The position numbers and the translations under genes were made by a program. Under the pieces are notes generated by a model that saw nothing but the letters and a program-made list of their open reading frames with translations, was not told where the DNA came from and ran no database searches. A stretch of DNA of 34,687 nucleotides from Nitrospira sp. Its GTDB lineage: Bacteria; Pseudomonadota; Gammaproteobacteria; Acidiferrobacterales; SPGG2. Below are positions 1 to 6,712 of this stretch, in pieces (the first letter of the stretch is position 1; the number at the start of each line of letters is the position of its first letter). Location: the NCBI GenBank assembly GCA_019456345.1, contig VRUB01000011.1, forward strand, positions 1-34,687. Direction: 5' to 3'.

Positions 1-285
1 CCGATGAGAATGGACAAATGGTTCCCGACGCTGGGTGCCGCCCCGCGCGGCATGGAAGGCATGATGACTTTCATGATGAAACAAAAGATGAAGGCCAAGG
101 GTATTGCGAGTGTGGAGGAATTGCGCGATGTTTGTATTGAAGCAGACGTTAAGCTGATCGGCTGCCAGATGACGGTCGACCTGTTTGATTTCAAGCGCGG
201 CGATCTGATTGATGGTATCGACTATGGCGGCGCTTCCACCTTTGTTGAATTCGCCGGCGACGCCAATGTGAGCCTGTTTATCTAG
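1..285 (+). CDS. dsrE2: DsrE2-like sulfurtransferase, C-terminal part (5' end outside window)
   Basis: The open frame enters from the left edge, so only about the last 95 residues are visible. The sequence shows a Met-rich stretch (GMEGMMTFMMKQKMK) followed by the conserved motif LIGCQMTVDLF, whose cysteine is the expected persulfide carrier of the DsrE/DsrF/DsrH-like superfamily, DsrE2 branch. Proteins of this branch pass sulfane sulfur between rhodanese, TusA and DsrEFH in sulfur oxidisers. Some sulfur oxidisers carry dsrE2 just before dsrAB, which fits the dsrB remnant that follows. The reading frame is intact up to its stop. The ATG at base 4 is internal rather than the true start, because the family is clearly longer. 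Assignment to the branch is by motif memory and not by alignment. Confidence 0.75.
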   Translation, partial: PMRMDKWFPTLGAAPRGMEGMMTFMMKQKMKAKGIASVEELRDVCIEADVKLIGCQMTVDLFDFKRGDLIDGIDYGGASTFVEFAGDANVSLFI

Positions 286-321
286 CAAGATGCCTTAGGC
301 GGTATACAGCTAGGTCGATGA

Positions 322-697
322 AAAAAATACGTATGCTGCGGCGCGCGCTATCCGCCGTGCCCGCCGATGCAGATCAATGATCCCGAGCACTCGAAGCTGG
401 CGATCCCGGTGGGGGCAACCACTTGAACGCCCGCAGCCGGTCGAGTTTTCAGACGCTGGTGGCAGTGGGGGGGCGAACAACCTGCCGCGTTGGCCGGAGG
501 CTACGGCGATCGTCAAGCGGATCCTCAAGGCCTATCAGCAAGATGCCAAGGACTGGCAGCGAATCAACGACTGGATCGATCGTATCGGCGGGCCCCGGTT
601 TTTTGAGCTGACGATCTTGCCGTTTACAAAGTTCCACGTTGACAATTGGCGTGGATCTCGCAAGAGCCTCAACGCTTCAACGTATATCCGCTTCTGA
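322..697 (+). pseudogene. dsrB: Remnant of dsrB (reverse dissimilatory sulfite reductase beta subunit), C-terminal end only
   Basis: Three frames together spell the DsrB C-terminus. Frame 1 (322 to about 417) gives GARYPPCPPMQINDPEHSKL. Frame 3 (about 418-474) gives NARSRSSFQTLVAVGG. Frame 2 (about 475-697) gives NNLPRWPEATAIVKRILKAY, then FFELTILPFTKFHVDNW and the end LNASTYIRF. The switches lie at G runs near 412-416 and 466-472, where one base lost in each run would explain both. The usual Trp of the IGWPRFFE motif is Gly here. A stop codon (319-321) precedes the first frame. About 120 of some 350 residues remain, and the siroheme/Fe-S core is missing. dsrA is absent. The gene therefore cannot make sulfite reductase. 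It precedes dsrE by 23 bp, the normal dsrB-dsrE order. Confidence 0.85.
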
Positions 698-720
698 TAG
701 CGATGCAAGGAAGTTAACGC

Positions 721-1113
721 ATGAAGTTTGGCATAGTGGTAAACGAGGGGCCCTACACGCACGAGGCCTCCGACACAGCGTACCAATTCAGCAAGGCGGC
801 CCTTGAGAAAGGGCACGAGGTTCTGCGCGTGTTCTTCTACCATGACGGCGTGAATAACGGTACTCGGTTAACCACGCCGCCCCAGGATGATCGCCACATT
901 ACGAATCGCTGGAGCGAGCTTGCTGAGCAGCATGGGCTCGATTTGGTTGTGTGTATTGCCGCCGCGCAGCGGCGCGGCATTGTGGATCCTGATGAAGCCA
1001 AGCGTCAAGGTAAGGACGCGAACAACATCGCTTCTGGCTTCCGTATCTCGGGCTTGGGCCAGCTGATTGAGGTGGGTATCCAGGCGGATCGCCTGATGGT
1101 CTTTGGCGATTAG
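721..1113 (+). CDS. dsrE: Sulfurtransferase DsrE
   Basis: A 130-residue protein starting with MKFGIVVNEGPYTHEASDTA, full length for DsrE. The cysteine in LVVCIAAAQRRGI falls at residue 78, the same number as the catalytic Cys78 described for Allochromatium vinosum DsrE. In that organism DsrE forms an E2F2H2 hexamer with DsrF and DsrH and hands sulfur to DsrC in the cytoplasm. The start is supported by an AAGGAAG ribosome site 9 bp upstream of the ATG. The gene sits between the dsrB stub and dsrF and appears intact. With dsrAB missing here, any activity would need to feed another sulfur acceptor or a reductase encoded elsewhere. Confidence 0.93.
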   Translation: MKFGIVVNEGPYTHEASDTAYQFSKAALEKGHEVLRVFFYHDGVNNGTRLTTPPQDDRHITNRWSELAEQHGLDLVVCIAAAQRRGIVDPDEAKRQGKDANNIASGFRISGLGQLIEVGIQADRLMVFGD

Positions 1114-1126
1114 TGGGTTTCAGGCA

Positions 1127-1526
1127 ATGGAAGAGATGATGGAAGAGGGCGGGAGCAGCGGTGGCGTCACCAAGAAGTTCATGTACATCAACCGGCGCGC
1201 ACCTTACGGCACGATCTACGCACTGGAGGGTCTCGAGGTGGTGCTCATAGGCGCTGCATTTGAGCAGGATGTGAGCATGGTATTTCTGGACGATGGCGTG
1301 TTTCAGCTGAAGAAGGGTCAGAACACCGAGGAGGCGGAGATGAAAAACTTTTTCACCGGCCTACCGAGCCCTGGCGATGTATGATGTTGAAAAGCTGTAC
1401 GTTGAAAAGGAGTCCATGGAGCAACGCGGTTTGACTGCGGATGACTTGATCGTACCGGTCGAGATCCTGAGCACGTCCGAGCTCGCAGATCTCATGGAAC
1501 AGCAGGATGTCATTTTGGATTATTAG
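1127..1526 (+). pseudogene. dsrF: DsrF, split by a single-base frameshift
   Basis: The first frame reads KKFMYINRRAPYGTIYALEG and VVLIGAAFEQDVSMVFLDDG, typical DsrF, but runs to a stop at 1382-1384. The rest of DsrF continues one frame over, from about 1348 to the stop at 1524-1526, as NFSPAYRALAMYDVEKLYVE and on to LADLMEQQDVILDY. The shift maps to a run of five T in AAAAACTTTTTCACC (about 1340-1354). With four T the protein would be read through in one frame at normal family length (about 132 residues). DsrF is the third partner of the DsrEFH hexamer. Either this is a real recent mutation or a homopolymer sequence error. An upstream TTG at 1103 is a less likely start because it lies inside dsrE. 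Confidence 0.88.
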
Positions 1527-1541
1527 TGACGCTGACGGCTC

Positions 1542-1844
1542 ATGTTACACACGGTCAATAAATCACCCTACGAGAAGAATAGTCTGGATACGTGCCTGCG
1601 GCTTGCTAAGCAAGGCAGTGCGATATTGTTGATCGAGGATGGGGTGTACGCTGCGATGGGTGGAACGTCTGAGACCGACAAGATGAAAAGGGCGACCGAT
1701 GCGCACAACGTGTATGTTCTGGGGCCGGACCTGAAAGCGCGTGGGCTGGATGAGGCTCAGGTCATCGATGGGATCAAGGTTGTCGGATACGACGGTTTTG
1801 TTGATTTGGCCGTCGAACCTAATACGGTCCAATCCTGGCTTTAA
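1542..1844 (+). CDS. dsrH: Sulfurtransferase DsrH (TusB family)
   Basis: A 100-residue protein starting MLHTVNKSPYEKNSLDTCLR. Length and sequence (AILLIEDGVYAA in the first half, VVGYDGFVDLAVEP near the end) match DsrH/TusB. The cysteine at residue 18, in SLDTCLRL, corresponds to the single conserved cysteine of DsrH. It lies 15 bp after the dsrF stop, in the normal dsrEFHC order. In the known system DsrH is the small subunit of the DsrEFH sulfur-carrier hexamer. The gene appears intact. No strong ribosome site is visible before the ATG, so translation may be coupled to dsrF, which would be upset by the dsrF frameshift. Confidence 0.92.
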   Translation: MLHTVNKSPYEKNSLDTCLRLAKQGSAILLIEDGVYAAMGGTSETDKMKRATDAHNVYVLGPDLKARGLDEAQVIDGIKVVGYDGFVDLAVEPNTVQSWL

Positions 1845-1887
1845 TGTAGGCGTAACGTTAAGCACGTAAATTCGAGGAAGCTGCAAG

Positions 1888-2220
1888 ATGACGCTTGAAG
1901 TGGGTGGAAAAGTCCTGGAAACCGACGAGGAAGGTTATATCGCCAATCTGAGCGATTGGAGCTCGGAGGTAGCGGAAAAGATGGCGGCCGACGATGGCTG
2001 CGATCTTACGGAAAATCACTGGGAAGTAATCAATTTCTTGCGCGAATACTATCAGGAGTATCAGATTGCTCCAAAGGTTCGCGTCCTTACCAAGGCTATT
2101 GGTAAAAGGCTTGGAGCGGACAAGGGCAACAGCATGTACCTCTACGAGTTGTTTCCGTACGGGCCGATCAAGCAGGCCTGTAAGTACGCCGGCCTACCGA
2201 AGCCGACAGGCTGCGTTTAA
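1888..2220 (+). CDS. dsrC: Sulfur carrier protein DsrC
   Basis: A 110-residue full-length DsrC. The flexible C-terminal arm ends QACKYAGLPKPTGCV. The two redox cysteines are Cys98 and the penultimate Cys109, with the usual ten residues between them. This arrangement marks true DsrC, able to carry a trisulfide, rather than a TusE-like relative with a single cysteine. In sulfur oxidisers DsrC takes sulfur from DsrEFH, presents it to DsrAB and exchanges electrons with DsrMKJOP. A GAGGAA ribosome site precedes the ATG. The gene looks fully functional although the enzymes that act on its cargo are deleted on both sides, which is the main oddity of the locus. Confidence 0.96.
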   Translation: MTLEVGGKVLETDEEGYIANLSDWSSEVAEKMAADDGCDLTENHWEVINFLREYYQEYQIAPKVRVLTKAIGKRLGADKGNSMYLYELFPYGPIKQACKYAGLPKPTGCV

Positions 2221-2280
2221 TTTAACCGCCAGGGGATGATCCCCCGGCGTGCCGCTCTCACCGTGCGAGGCTGCGGAACG

Positions 2281-2388
2281 ATGTCGGTCGTAATGCTTGT
2301 GTACGCGCTACTGTTTTATGTTGCAACGGCAGTGCTGCTGGGCGGTTTGGCGTACCGAGTTCAACGTTATGCGCGCACGACTCGCTAG
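2281..2388 (+). pseudogene. dsrM: Remnant of dsrM, first 35 codons
   Basis: A 35-codon frame reads MSVVMLVYALLFYVATAVLL and then GGLAYRVQRYARTTR before a TAG. This matches the N-terminal membrane helix and following cytoplasmic turn of DsrM, the cytochrome b (NarI-like) subunit of the DsrMKJOP complex, as I remember it (LYALLFYVATAVLLVGLA). It lies 60 bp after dsrC, exactly where dsrM stands in dsrABEFHCMK operons. The remaining roughly 200 residues and dsrKLJOP are absent: the next gene is an MFS transporter. The piece is short, so the call rests on both sequence and position. Confidence 0.75.
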
Positions 2389-2447
2389 ACGCACGACTTA
2401 CCCGGCTCGCCCGACGTCGGTGATTGTGCTCGGCGCAGACTGAGCCC

Positions 2448-3674
2448 ATGCCGGCGAATACCTTCCGTCAGACCTTTCGTTCCCTCAGACATCGAAATTA
2501 CCGTCTCTACTTCTTCGGCCAGCTGGTGTCGTTGCACGGTACGTGGATGCAGACGGTGGCCCAGGCCTGGCTCGTTTACCGGTTGACAAACTCGAGCTTC
2601 ATGCTGGGCCTTGTCGCGTTTTGCAGCCTGGCACCCGTTCTCGTGCTCGGCCTGCTTGGTGGAGTGGTCGCCGACCGCTACCGGCGGCGAAAACTGTTAA
2701 TCGCAGGACATACGGCGGCGATGGTTCATGCGGCGGTATTGGCGATGCTCACGTTCGGGGGCTGGATCACCGCCTGGCAAATCGTGGTGCTCGCATTGAT
2801 TCTAGGGGTGGTCCTCGCATTTGAGATGCCGGCCAGGCACGCCTTCATCACGGAGCTGGTGCCGCGGGAGGACCTGCCGAATGCGATTCCATTGAACTCC
2901 AGTGTGTTTAATGTTGCGCGTTTCGTGGGCCCATCGATTGCCGGTTGGCTGGTGGCGTTCTACGGTGAAGGCACGGTTTTCCTGGTCAACGCCGCAAGCT
3001 TCGCGGCCGTTCTGGTGGCGTTGTTAATGATACGTGTGGTCGAGAGGCCGGCGGCGCCGGCGGCGGGCTCGGTCTACGGGCACCTGCTGCAGGGGCTGGA
3101 GTTCGCCTGGCGACAGCCGCAGATACGCGCCGGCCTGCTGGTAGTAGGTATGATCAGTCTGGTGGCGGCATCAGTGACCGTACTGATGCCAGTCTTTGCC
3201 AAGGAGACGTTCAGTGGCGGACCGACGACCCTGGGGCTGTTGCTGGCCGCAATCGGGATGGGCGCGTTGGCCGGCGCACTGCGACTCGCTTACCGGCTGT
3301 CCGGTGATGGGCTCGAGCGTAGTATCGGTGTGGCCACCGTGGGGGCCGGGATCTGTGTGCTGGTGTTCTCGTTTATCGATACATTGGCACTGGCATTGCC
3401 GATTCTGGTGTTTGCCGGTTTCGCGCACACGACCACGGCGGCCTCCACCAATACCCTTATACAGCTTACTGTGGATGACAGATTACGTGGCCGTGTGATG
3501 TCACTGTTTTCGATGATCTTCATCGGTTTGATGCCATTGGGGAGCCTGCTTGCAGGCGCGCTTGCGCAGCGACTCGGTGCGCCGGCAACAGTCGGGTTGT
3601 TCGGCCTGGGCTGTACCGTGGCCGCCGCCGGGTATCTATACAGCGCGCGTCGAAAATTGTCGGCTTCGGGTTAA
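2448..3674 (+). CDS. MFS transporter, EntS-like (MFS_3 family)
   Basis: A protein of 408 residues with about twelve hydrophobic segments. After a short N-terminus, the segment RNYRLYFFGQLVSLHGTWMQ is typical of the MFS_3/enterobactin-exporter-like branch. The intracellular loop GGVVADRYRRRKLL carries the MFS signature (G-x-x-x-D-R-x-x-R-R). Members export small molecules by proton antiport across the inner membrane, and the substrate here is not predictable. I chose the ATG at 2448 over the TTG at 2424 because family members start just before the FRSLRHRNYR element. The gene begins 59 bp after the dsrM stub. That places it at the right edge of the dsr deletion, so it probably had its own promoter or was joined to the dsr transcript by the deletion. 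Confidence 0.88.
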   Translation: MPANTFRQTFRSLRHRNYRLYFFGQLVSLHGTWMQTVAQAWLVYRLTNSSFMLGLVAFCSLAPVLVLGLLGGVVADRYRRRKLLIAGHTAAMVHAAVLAMLTFGGWITAWQIVVLALILGVVLAFEMPARHAFITELVPREDLPNAIPLNSSVFNVARFVGPSIAGWLVAFYGEGTVFLVNAASFAAVLVALLMIRVVERPAAPAAGSVYGHLLQGLEFAWRQPQIRAGLLVVGMISLVAASVTVLMPVFAKETFSGGPTTLGLLLAAIGMGALAGALRLAYRLSGDGLERSIGVATVGAGICVLVFSFIDTLALALPILVFAGFAHTTTAASTNTLIQLTVDDRLRGRVMSLFSMIFIGLMPLGSLLAGALAQRLGAPATVGLFGLGCTVAAAGYLYSARRKLSASG

Positions 3675-3752
3675 GTTGCGACGTTAACTTGCAGCGTGAG
3701 GCAGTATCAGAGCTGATAAAATGCGACCGGCAGCTAAACATCGGAGACGGGC

Positions 3753-4082
3753 ATGCACGATGCATATATCAAGGTTGCGCGCACCGACGATATTCAGCCG
3801 GGCAAGATGAAGCGCGTGGAGATCGCGGGCTGCCCTGTGCTCGTGGCGCAGGTGAATGGTGATTACTATGCTGTCGCTGATACCTGCACGCACGAGGACG
3901 CTTCGCTCTCGACCGGCTCGCTAAAAGGCGAGCTAGTCAAATGTCCGTTGCACGGCAGCCGCTTCAACGTCATCACCGGTGAGGTACTGGAAGAACCAGC
4001 CGAGGAAAACCTCAAGACGTATGCCCTCAGGATCGATGGTGACTACATTTTTGTTGAAAACCCGAATGCGCGACAGTCCTGA
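3753..4082 (+). CDS. Rieske-type [2Fe-2S] ferredoxin
   Basis: A soluble 109-residue protein. Rieske ligands are visible as CTHEDASL (Cys45, His47) and CPLHGSRF (Cys64, His67), with the usual spacing. The small size, the lack of a membrane anchor and the ending with a DYIFVENP strand fit the ferredoxin subunits of ring-hydroxylating or nitrite-reductase-like systems (NirD/BphF fold). It would carry one electron in the cytoplasm, and no oxygenase partner is next to it. A GGAGACGGG ribosome site precedes the ATG. It lies between the MFS gene and a minus-strand gene scrap, so its original partner may have been lost. Confidence 0.9.
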   Translation: MHDAYIKVARTDDIQPGKMKRVEIAGCPVLVAQVNGDYYAVADTCTHEDASLSTGSLKGELVKCPLHGSRFNVITGEVLEEPAEENLKTYALRIDGDYIFVENPNARQS

Positions 4083-4151
4083 CATCAAGACCGCATTACC
4101 GAGACGGCGTTTCATATTCTCCTCTTCCACGCCCGCCCGGTGGCCCAGCCA

Positions 4152-4229
4152 CGCCTGTCGAACCTGCGATAGCGCCGCCAAATCGGCGATGCCGGCGCCG
4201 ACGATAGCAACATCAACGTATTTATTCAT
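4152..4229 (-). pseudogene. N-terminal scrap of a dihydrolipoamide-dehydrogenase-like flavoprotein gene
   Basis: Reading leftward from 4229, the frame gives MNKYVDVAIVGAGIADLAAL then SQVRQA. This resembles the FAD-binding start of lipoamide dehydrogenase-like proteins (MNKYVDVAIIGAGTAGLAALSQVR). The third glycine of the GxGxxG dinucleotide motif is Asp here. After SQVRQA the similarity stops, and the frame runs on without meaning into the antisense of the Rieske gene. About 26 of some 470 residues are left. The family call is by eye from a short stretch, so the exact parent is uncertain. Confidence 0.6.
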
Positions 4230-4314
4230 GCGCGCCCCTGGCATCGCTAACACACTTTAGGATTTTTCGCGACACACCATAATCAAACCAGGCATTATCG
4301 GGACGGGGCTATCA

Positions 4315-5733
4315 TCAGTCAGTGGACTGCGCGATGTCGTTTTCATGCATCGGCTCAAACCAGGCGAGCTTGTCATGCAGCCGGACCACTTCGCCCACGA
4401 TGACCAGCGTCGGTGCATGCACCTGGGCCTCGGTCACGATGCCCGGCAATGTCCTGAGATCTCCAACGAATACTCGCTGTTGCGGCGTCGTTCCGTGCTC
4501 GACCAGGGCGGCAGGCATGTCGGGCGACATGCCATGGCGGACGAGCTCCTGACAAACTACCTCTAATCCCGTGAGCGCCATATAGAAAACGATCGTCTGC
4601 TGCGGTTGCACCAGTGCGTTCCAGTTCAAATTGACGGTACCGTCCTGCAAATGGCCCGTAACGAAAACGCAGGACTGCGAGTAATCTCGATGGGTGAGCG
4701 GAATGCCGGCATAGGCAGCGCAGCCTGAGGCGGCGGTAATACCGGGCACGACTTGAAACGGTACTCCTTCCTCCGCCAGTGTATCGATCTCTTCTCCGCC
4801 GCGCCCGAATATGAAGGGATCGCCCCCCTTCAGGCGCAGTACCCGCTTTCCTTCCTTGGCCAGGCGTACCATCAGCTGGTGAATCTCATCCTGCCGAACG
4901 GTATGGTAGTCACGCCGCTTTCCCACGTAGATTTGCTGCGCGTCGCGTCGCGTCAGGTCCAGAACCTCTTTGCTCACGAGCCGGTCGTAGAGCACGATAT
5001 CTGCCTGTTGCATGAGGCGCAACGCGCGGAAGGTGAGGAGGTCGGGGTCACCCGGTCCGCCACCGACAATGTAGACCTCTCCCGTTTCGTACCCGGCACC
5101 GGGCGCCTCCTCGACCGCGTGCTCCAAGGCTCGATAGGCGGCCTTCTCCTGTCCGGCGAACAGCATCTCTGCGATCGGACCCTGCAAGACCTTTTCCCAG
5201 AATCGGTGGCGCTGCTGCGTTGTGGGAAAGCAGACTTTAACCTGCGCCCGGAATTTTTCCACCAGCGCTGCCAGCCGCCCATAGGCAGCCGGAATCAAGG
5301 TCTCAAGGCGGGCGCGAAGCAACCGCGCCAACACCGGGGAGGCGCCGCCGCTGGAGACGGCAATGAGCATCGGCGAGCGGTCGATAATGGAAGGCATAAT
5401 AAAACTGCAAAGCTCAGGGTGGTCGACCACGTTAACGGGAATTCCGCGCTCACGGACCGCCGAGGAGACCTGGCGGTTAACGGCAGCGTCATTCGTGGCC
5501 GCGACCACCAGCACGTAACCATCAAGGTCGGCGGGCGTGAAGGTAGTCGGCCGATACGTGATTTGTCCCTTCGTGGCTTGTTTCGCCAGAGTCTCGCACA
5601 ATGCCGGCGCGGTGACGGTCACGCGCGCGCCAGCTCGACGCAACAGCGAAACCTTGCGTGCGGCCACCTCGCCACCGCCTACGACAAGGCAGGCGCGGTC
5701 TCTGATGTTTAGAAATATGGGCAGAAAGTCCAT
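4315..5733 (-). CDS. cysG: Siroheme synthase CysG (fused dehydrogenase/ferrochelatase and uroporphyrinogen-III methyltransferase)
   Basis: A protein of 472 residues with both halves of CysG. The N-terminal part ([20 protein letters not shown] near residue 20, [27 protein letters not shown]) is the precorrin-2 dehydrogenase and sirohydrochlorin ferrochelatase module. From about residue 220 the SUMT module follows ([51 protein letters not shown]). Together they turn uroporphyrinogen III into siroheme. The start at [13 protein letters not shown] (5733) fits the family better than the upstream alternative at 5769. Siroheme is the cofactor of DsrAB and of assimilatory sulfite and nitrite reductases. 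Its survival near a deleted dsrAB suggests another siroheme enzyme in the genome. Confidence 0.96.
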   Translation of the reverse strand: MDFLPIFLNIRDRACLVVGGGEVAARKVSLLRRAGARVTVTAPALCETLAKQATKGQITYRPTTFTPADLDGYVLVVAATNDAAVNRQVSSAVRERGIPVNVVDHPELCSFIMPSIIDRSPMLIAVSSGGASPVLARLLRARLETLIPAAYGRLAALVEKFRAQVKVCFPTTQQRHRFWEKVLQGPIAEMLFAGQEKAAYRALEHAVEEAPGAGYETGEVYIVGGGPGDPDLLTFRALRLMQQADIVLYDRLVSKEVLDLTRRDAQQIYVGKRRDYHTVRQDEIHQLMVRLAKEGKRVLRLKGGDPFIFGRGGEEIDTLAEEGVPFQVVPGITAASGCAAYAGIPLTHRDYSQSCVFVTGHLQDGTVNLNWNALVQPQQTIVFYMALTGLEVVCQELVRHGMSPDMPAALVEHGTTPQQRVFVGDLRTLPGIVTEAQVHAPTLVIVGEVVRLHDKLAWFEPMHENDIAQSTD

Positions 5734-5883
5734 TGGCGTCGGCTCGGGGTGATGCAGATAAATCACCAAAACCGTGGCGTTGAGAATATCCTGTTATTGA
5801 TAGTGCGTCTCCCCTTGGGGTAATGGTCACCGCTGCGCCGGTTCAGTGCCGTGCACGCTCCCGTCGCCCAAGGTGCGGTAAAG

Positions 5884-6132
5884 TCATACTGGCGAAACCA
5901 GGTACATAAATCCCATGCCGTGCTGGGCCAAGGCGTGGCCATGGTCGGCCGCAGCACGCGTCCATTTCTCCGCCATGGCTTCATTGCGCACGACTCCGAG
6001 ACCGTTCTGGTACATGATGGCCATGCGATACCGCGCGTCGGCATTGCCTTCTTCGGCCAGTGACGACAAAAGCTGCAATGTCCGCAAGAGGTGCTTGGTC
6101 TCGAAAGCGGCAATACTGCTCGATAGATTCAT
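5884..6132 (-). CDS. Short Sel1-like repeat protein, possibly truncated
   Basis: An 82-residue frame starting MNLSSSIAAFETKHLLRTLQ. It contains one full Sel1-like (TPR-type) repeat, AEEGNADARYRMAIMYQNGL followed by GVVRNEAMAEKWTRAAADHG, and the start of a second, HALAQHGMGFMYL, which then breaks off as VSPV and a stop. Sel1 repeats normally come in longer arrays, so this is probably the N-terminal piece of a longer gene or a minimal single-repeat protein. The start is supported by purine-rich sequence before the ATG. It runs in the same direction as cysG, about 150 bp upstream of it. No signal peptide is evident, and function cannot be inferred beyond protein-protein contact. Confidence 0.6.
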   Translation of the reverse strand: MNLSSSIAAFETKHLLRTLQLLSSLAEEGNADARYRMAIMYQNGLGVVRNEAMAEKWTRAAADHGHALAQHGMGFMYLVSPV

Positions 6133-6290
6133 ATCTCGATTCTCAGATATTATCGCGCCTCGTCGTTTCTGAACGCCCGCAGCCTGCATCATCTGCCGGG
6201 CGAGCACAATAGTATCAGTTGATTGTCTGGAAGAATAAATCCCAAAGCGAGTGAGGTTTTATCTGTTTTCAGTCAGGCGGCGCGGTTGCA

Positions 6291-6319
6291 TTGACATCGA
6301 AAAGCCGCTAGCTTAGTCG
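6291..6319 (+). promoter_or_regulatory. Possible sigma-70 promoter for the SelT/SelW-like gene
   Basis: A perfect TTGACA (6291-6296) lies 65-70 bp before the GTG of the next gene. Seventeen bases later stands TAGTCG, a poor match to a -10 box. The -35 box and spacing are good and the -10 is weak, so this is tentative. Confidence 0.3.
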
Positions 6320-6360
6320 GCCGGCCCGCGACCGATTCCTGTCACCTGTTTGTCGTTTTT

Positions 6361-6636
6361 GTGAATAAGCCCAGGATTGAAATCGAATACTGCACGGAGT
6401 GCAGGTTTATCCTGCGAGCCGCGTGGATGGCGCAGGAGCTTCTTATGACCTTTCCAACCGAAGTCGGTGAGGTGGCTTTGATCCCGGGCCGTGGCGGGGC
6501 ATTCGAGATCCGGCTTGAAGGGGAGACGCTGCACACGCGAACAGCGACCCACGCTTTTCCCGAATCGAAACAGATCAAGCAGATGGTGCGCGACCGGATC
6601 GCAACTGGGATGAGCCTCGGTCACAGTGGCCGTTAG
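6361..6636 (+). CDS. SelT/SelW/SelH (Rdx) family protein
   Basis: A 91-residue protein beginning KPRIEIEYCTECRFILRAAW. The CxxC at residues 11-14 (CTEC) sits directly after the first beta strand, as in the thioredoxin-like Rdx family, where the second or first Cys is selenocysteine in some members. Length is normal for bacterial SelW-like proteins. Role: a small thiol redox protein of unknown partner. The start is GTG and no ATG is available upstream in frame. The 3' end overlaps the longer alternative frame of the next gene but not its chosen start. Confidence 0.85.
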   Translation: MNKPRIEIEYCTECRFILRAAWMAQELLMTFPTEVGEVALIPGRGGAFEIRLEGETLHTRTATHAFPESKQIKQMVRDRIATGMSLGHSGR

Positions 6637-6712
6637 TGCCCCCACCTCCGACAGCCGCTTACTGGGATGCTTGCAGTCACCTCAACCGCAACCGCAGTGT
6701 AGAGAACGATCC

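Noticed and set aside
1103-1126. TTG start for dsrF
   Set aside because: It lies within the end of dsrE, lacks a ribosome site, and adds residues not seen in DsrF. ATG at 1127 is adequate.
4753-5712. 319-codon open frame on the plus strand
   Set aside because: Antisense shadow of cysG, without domain signals.
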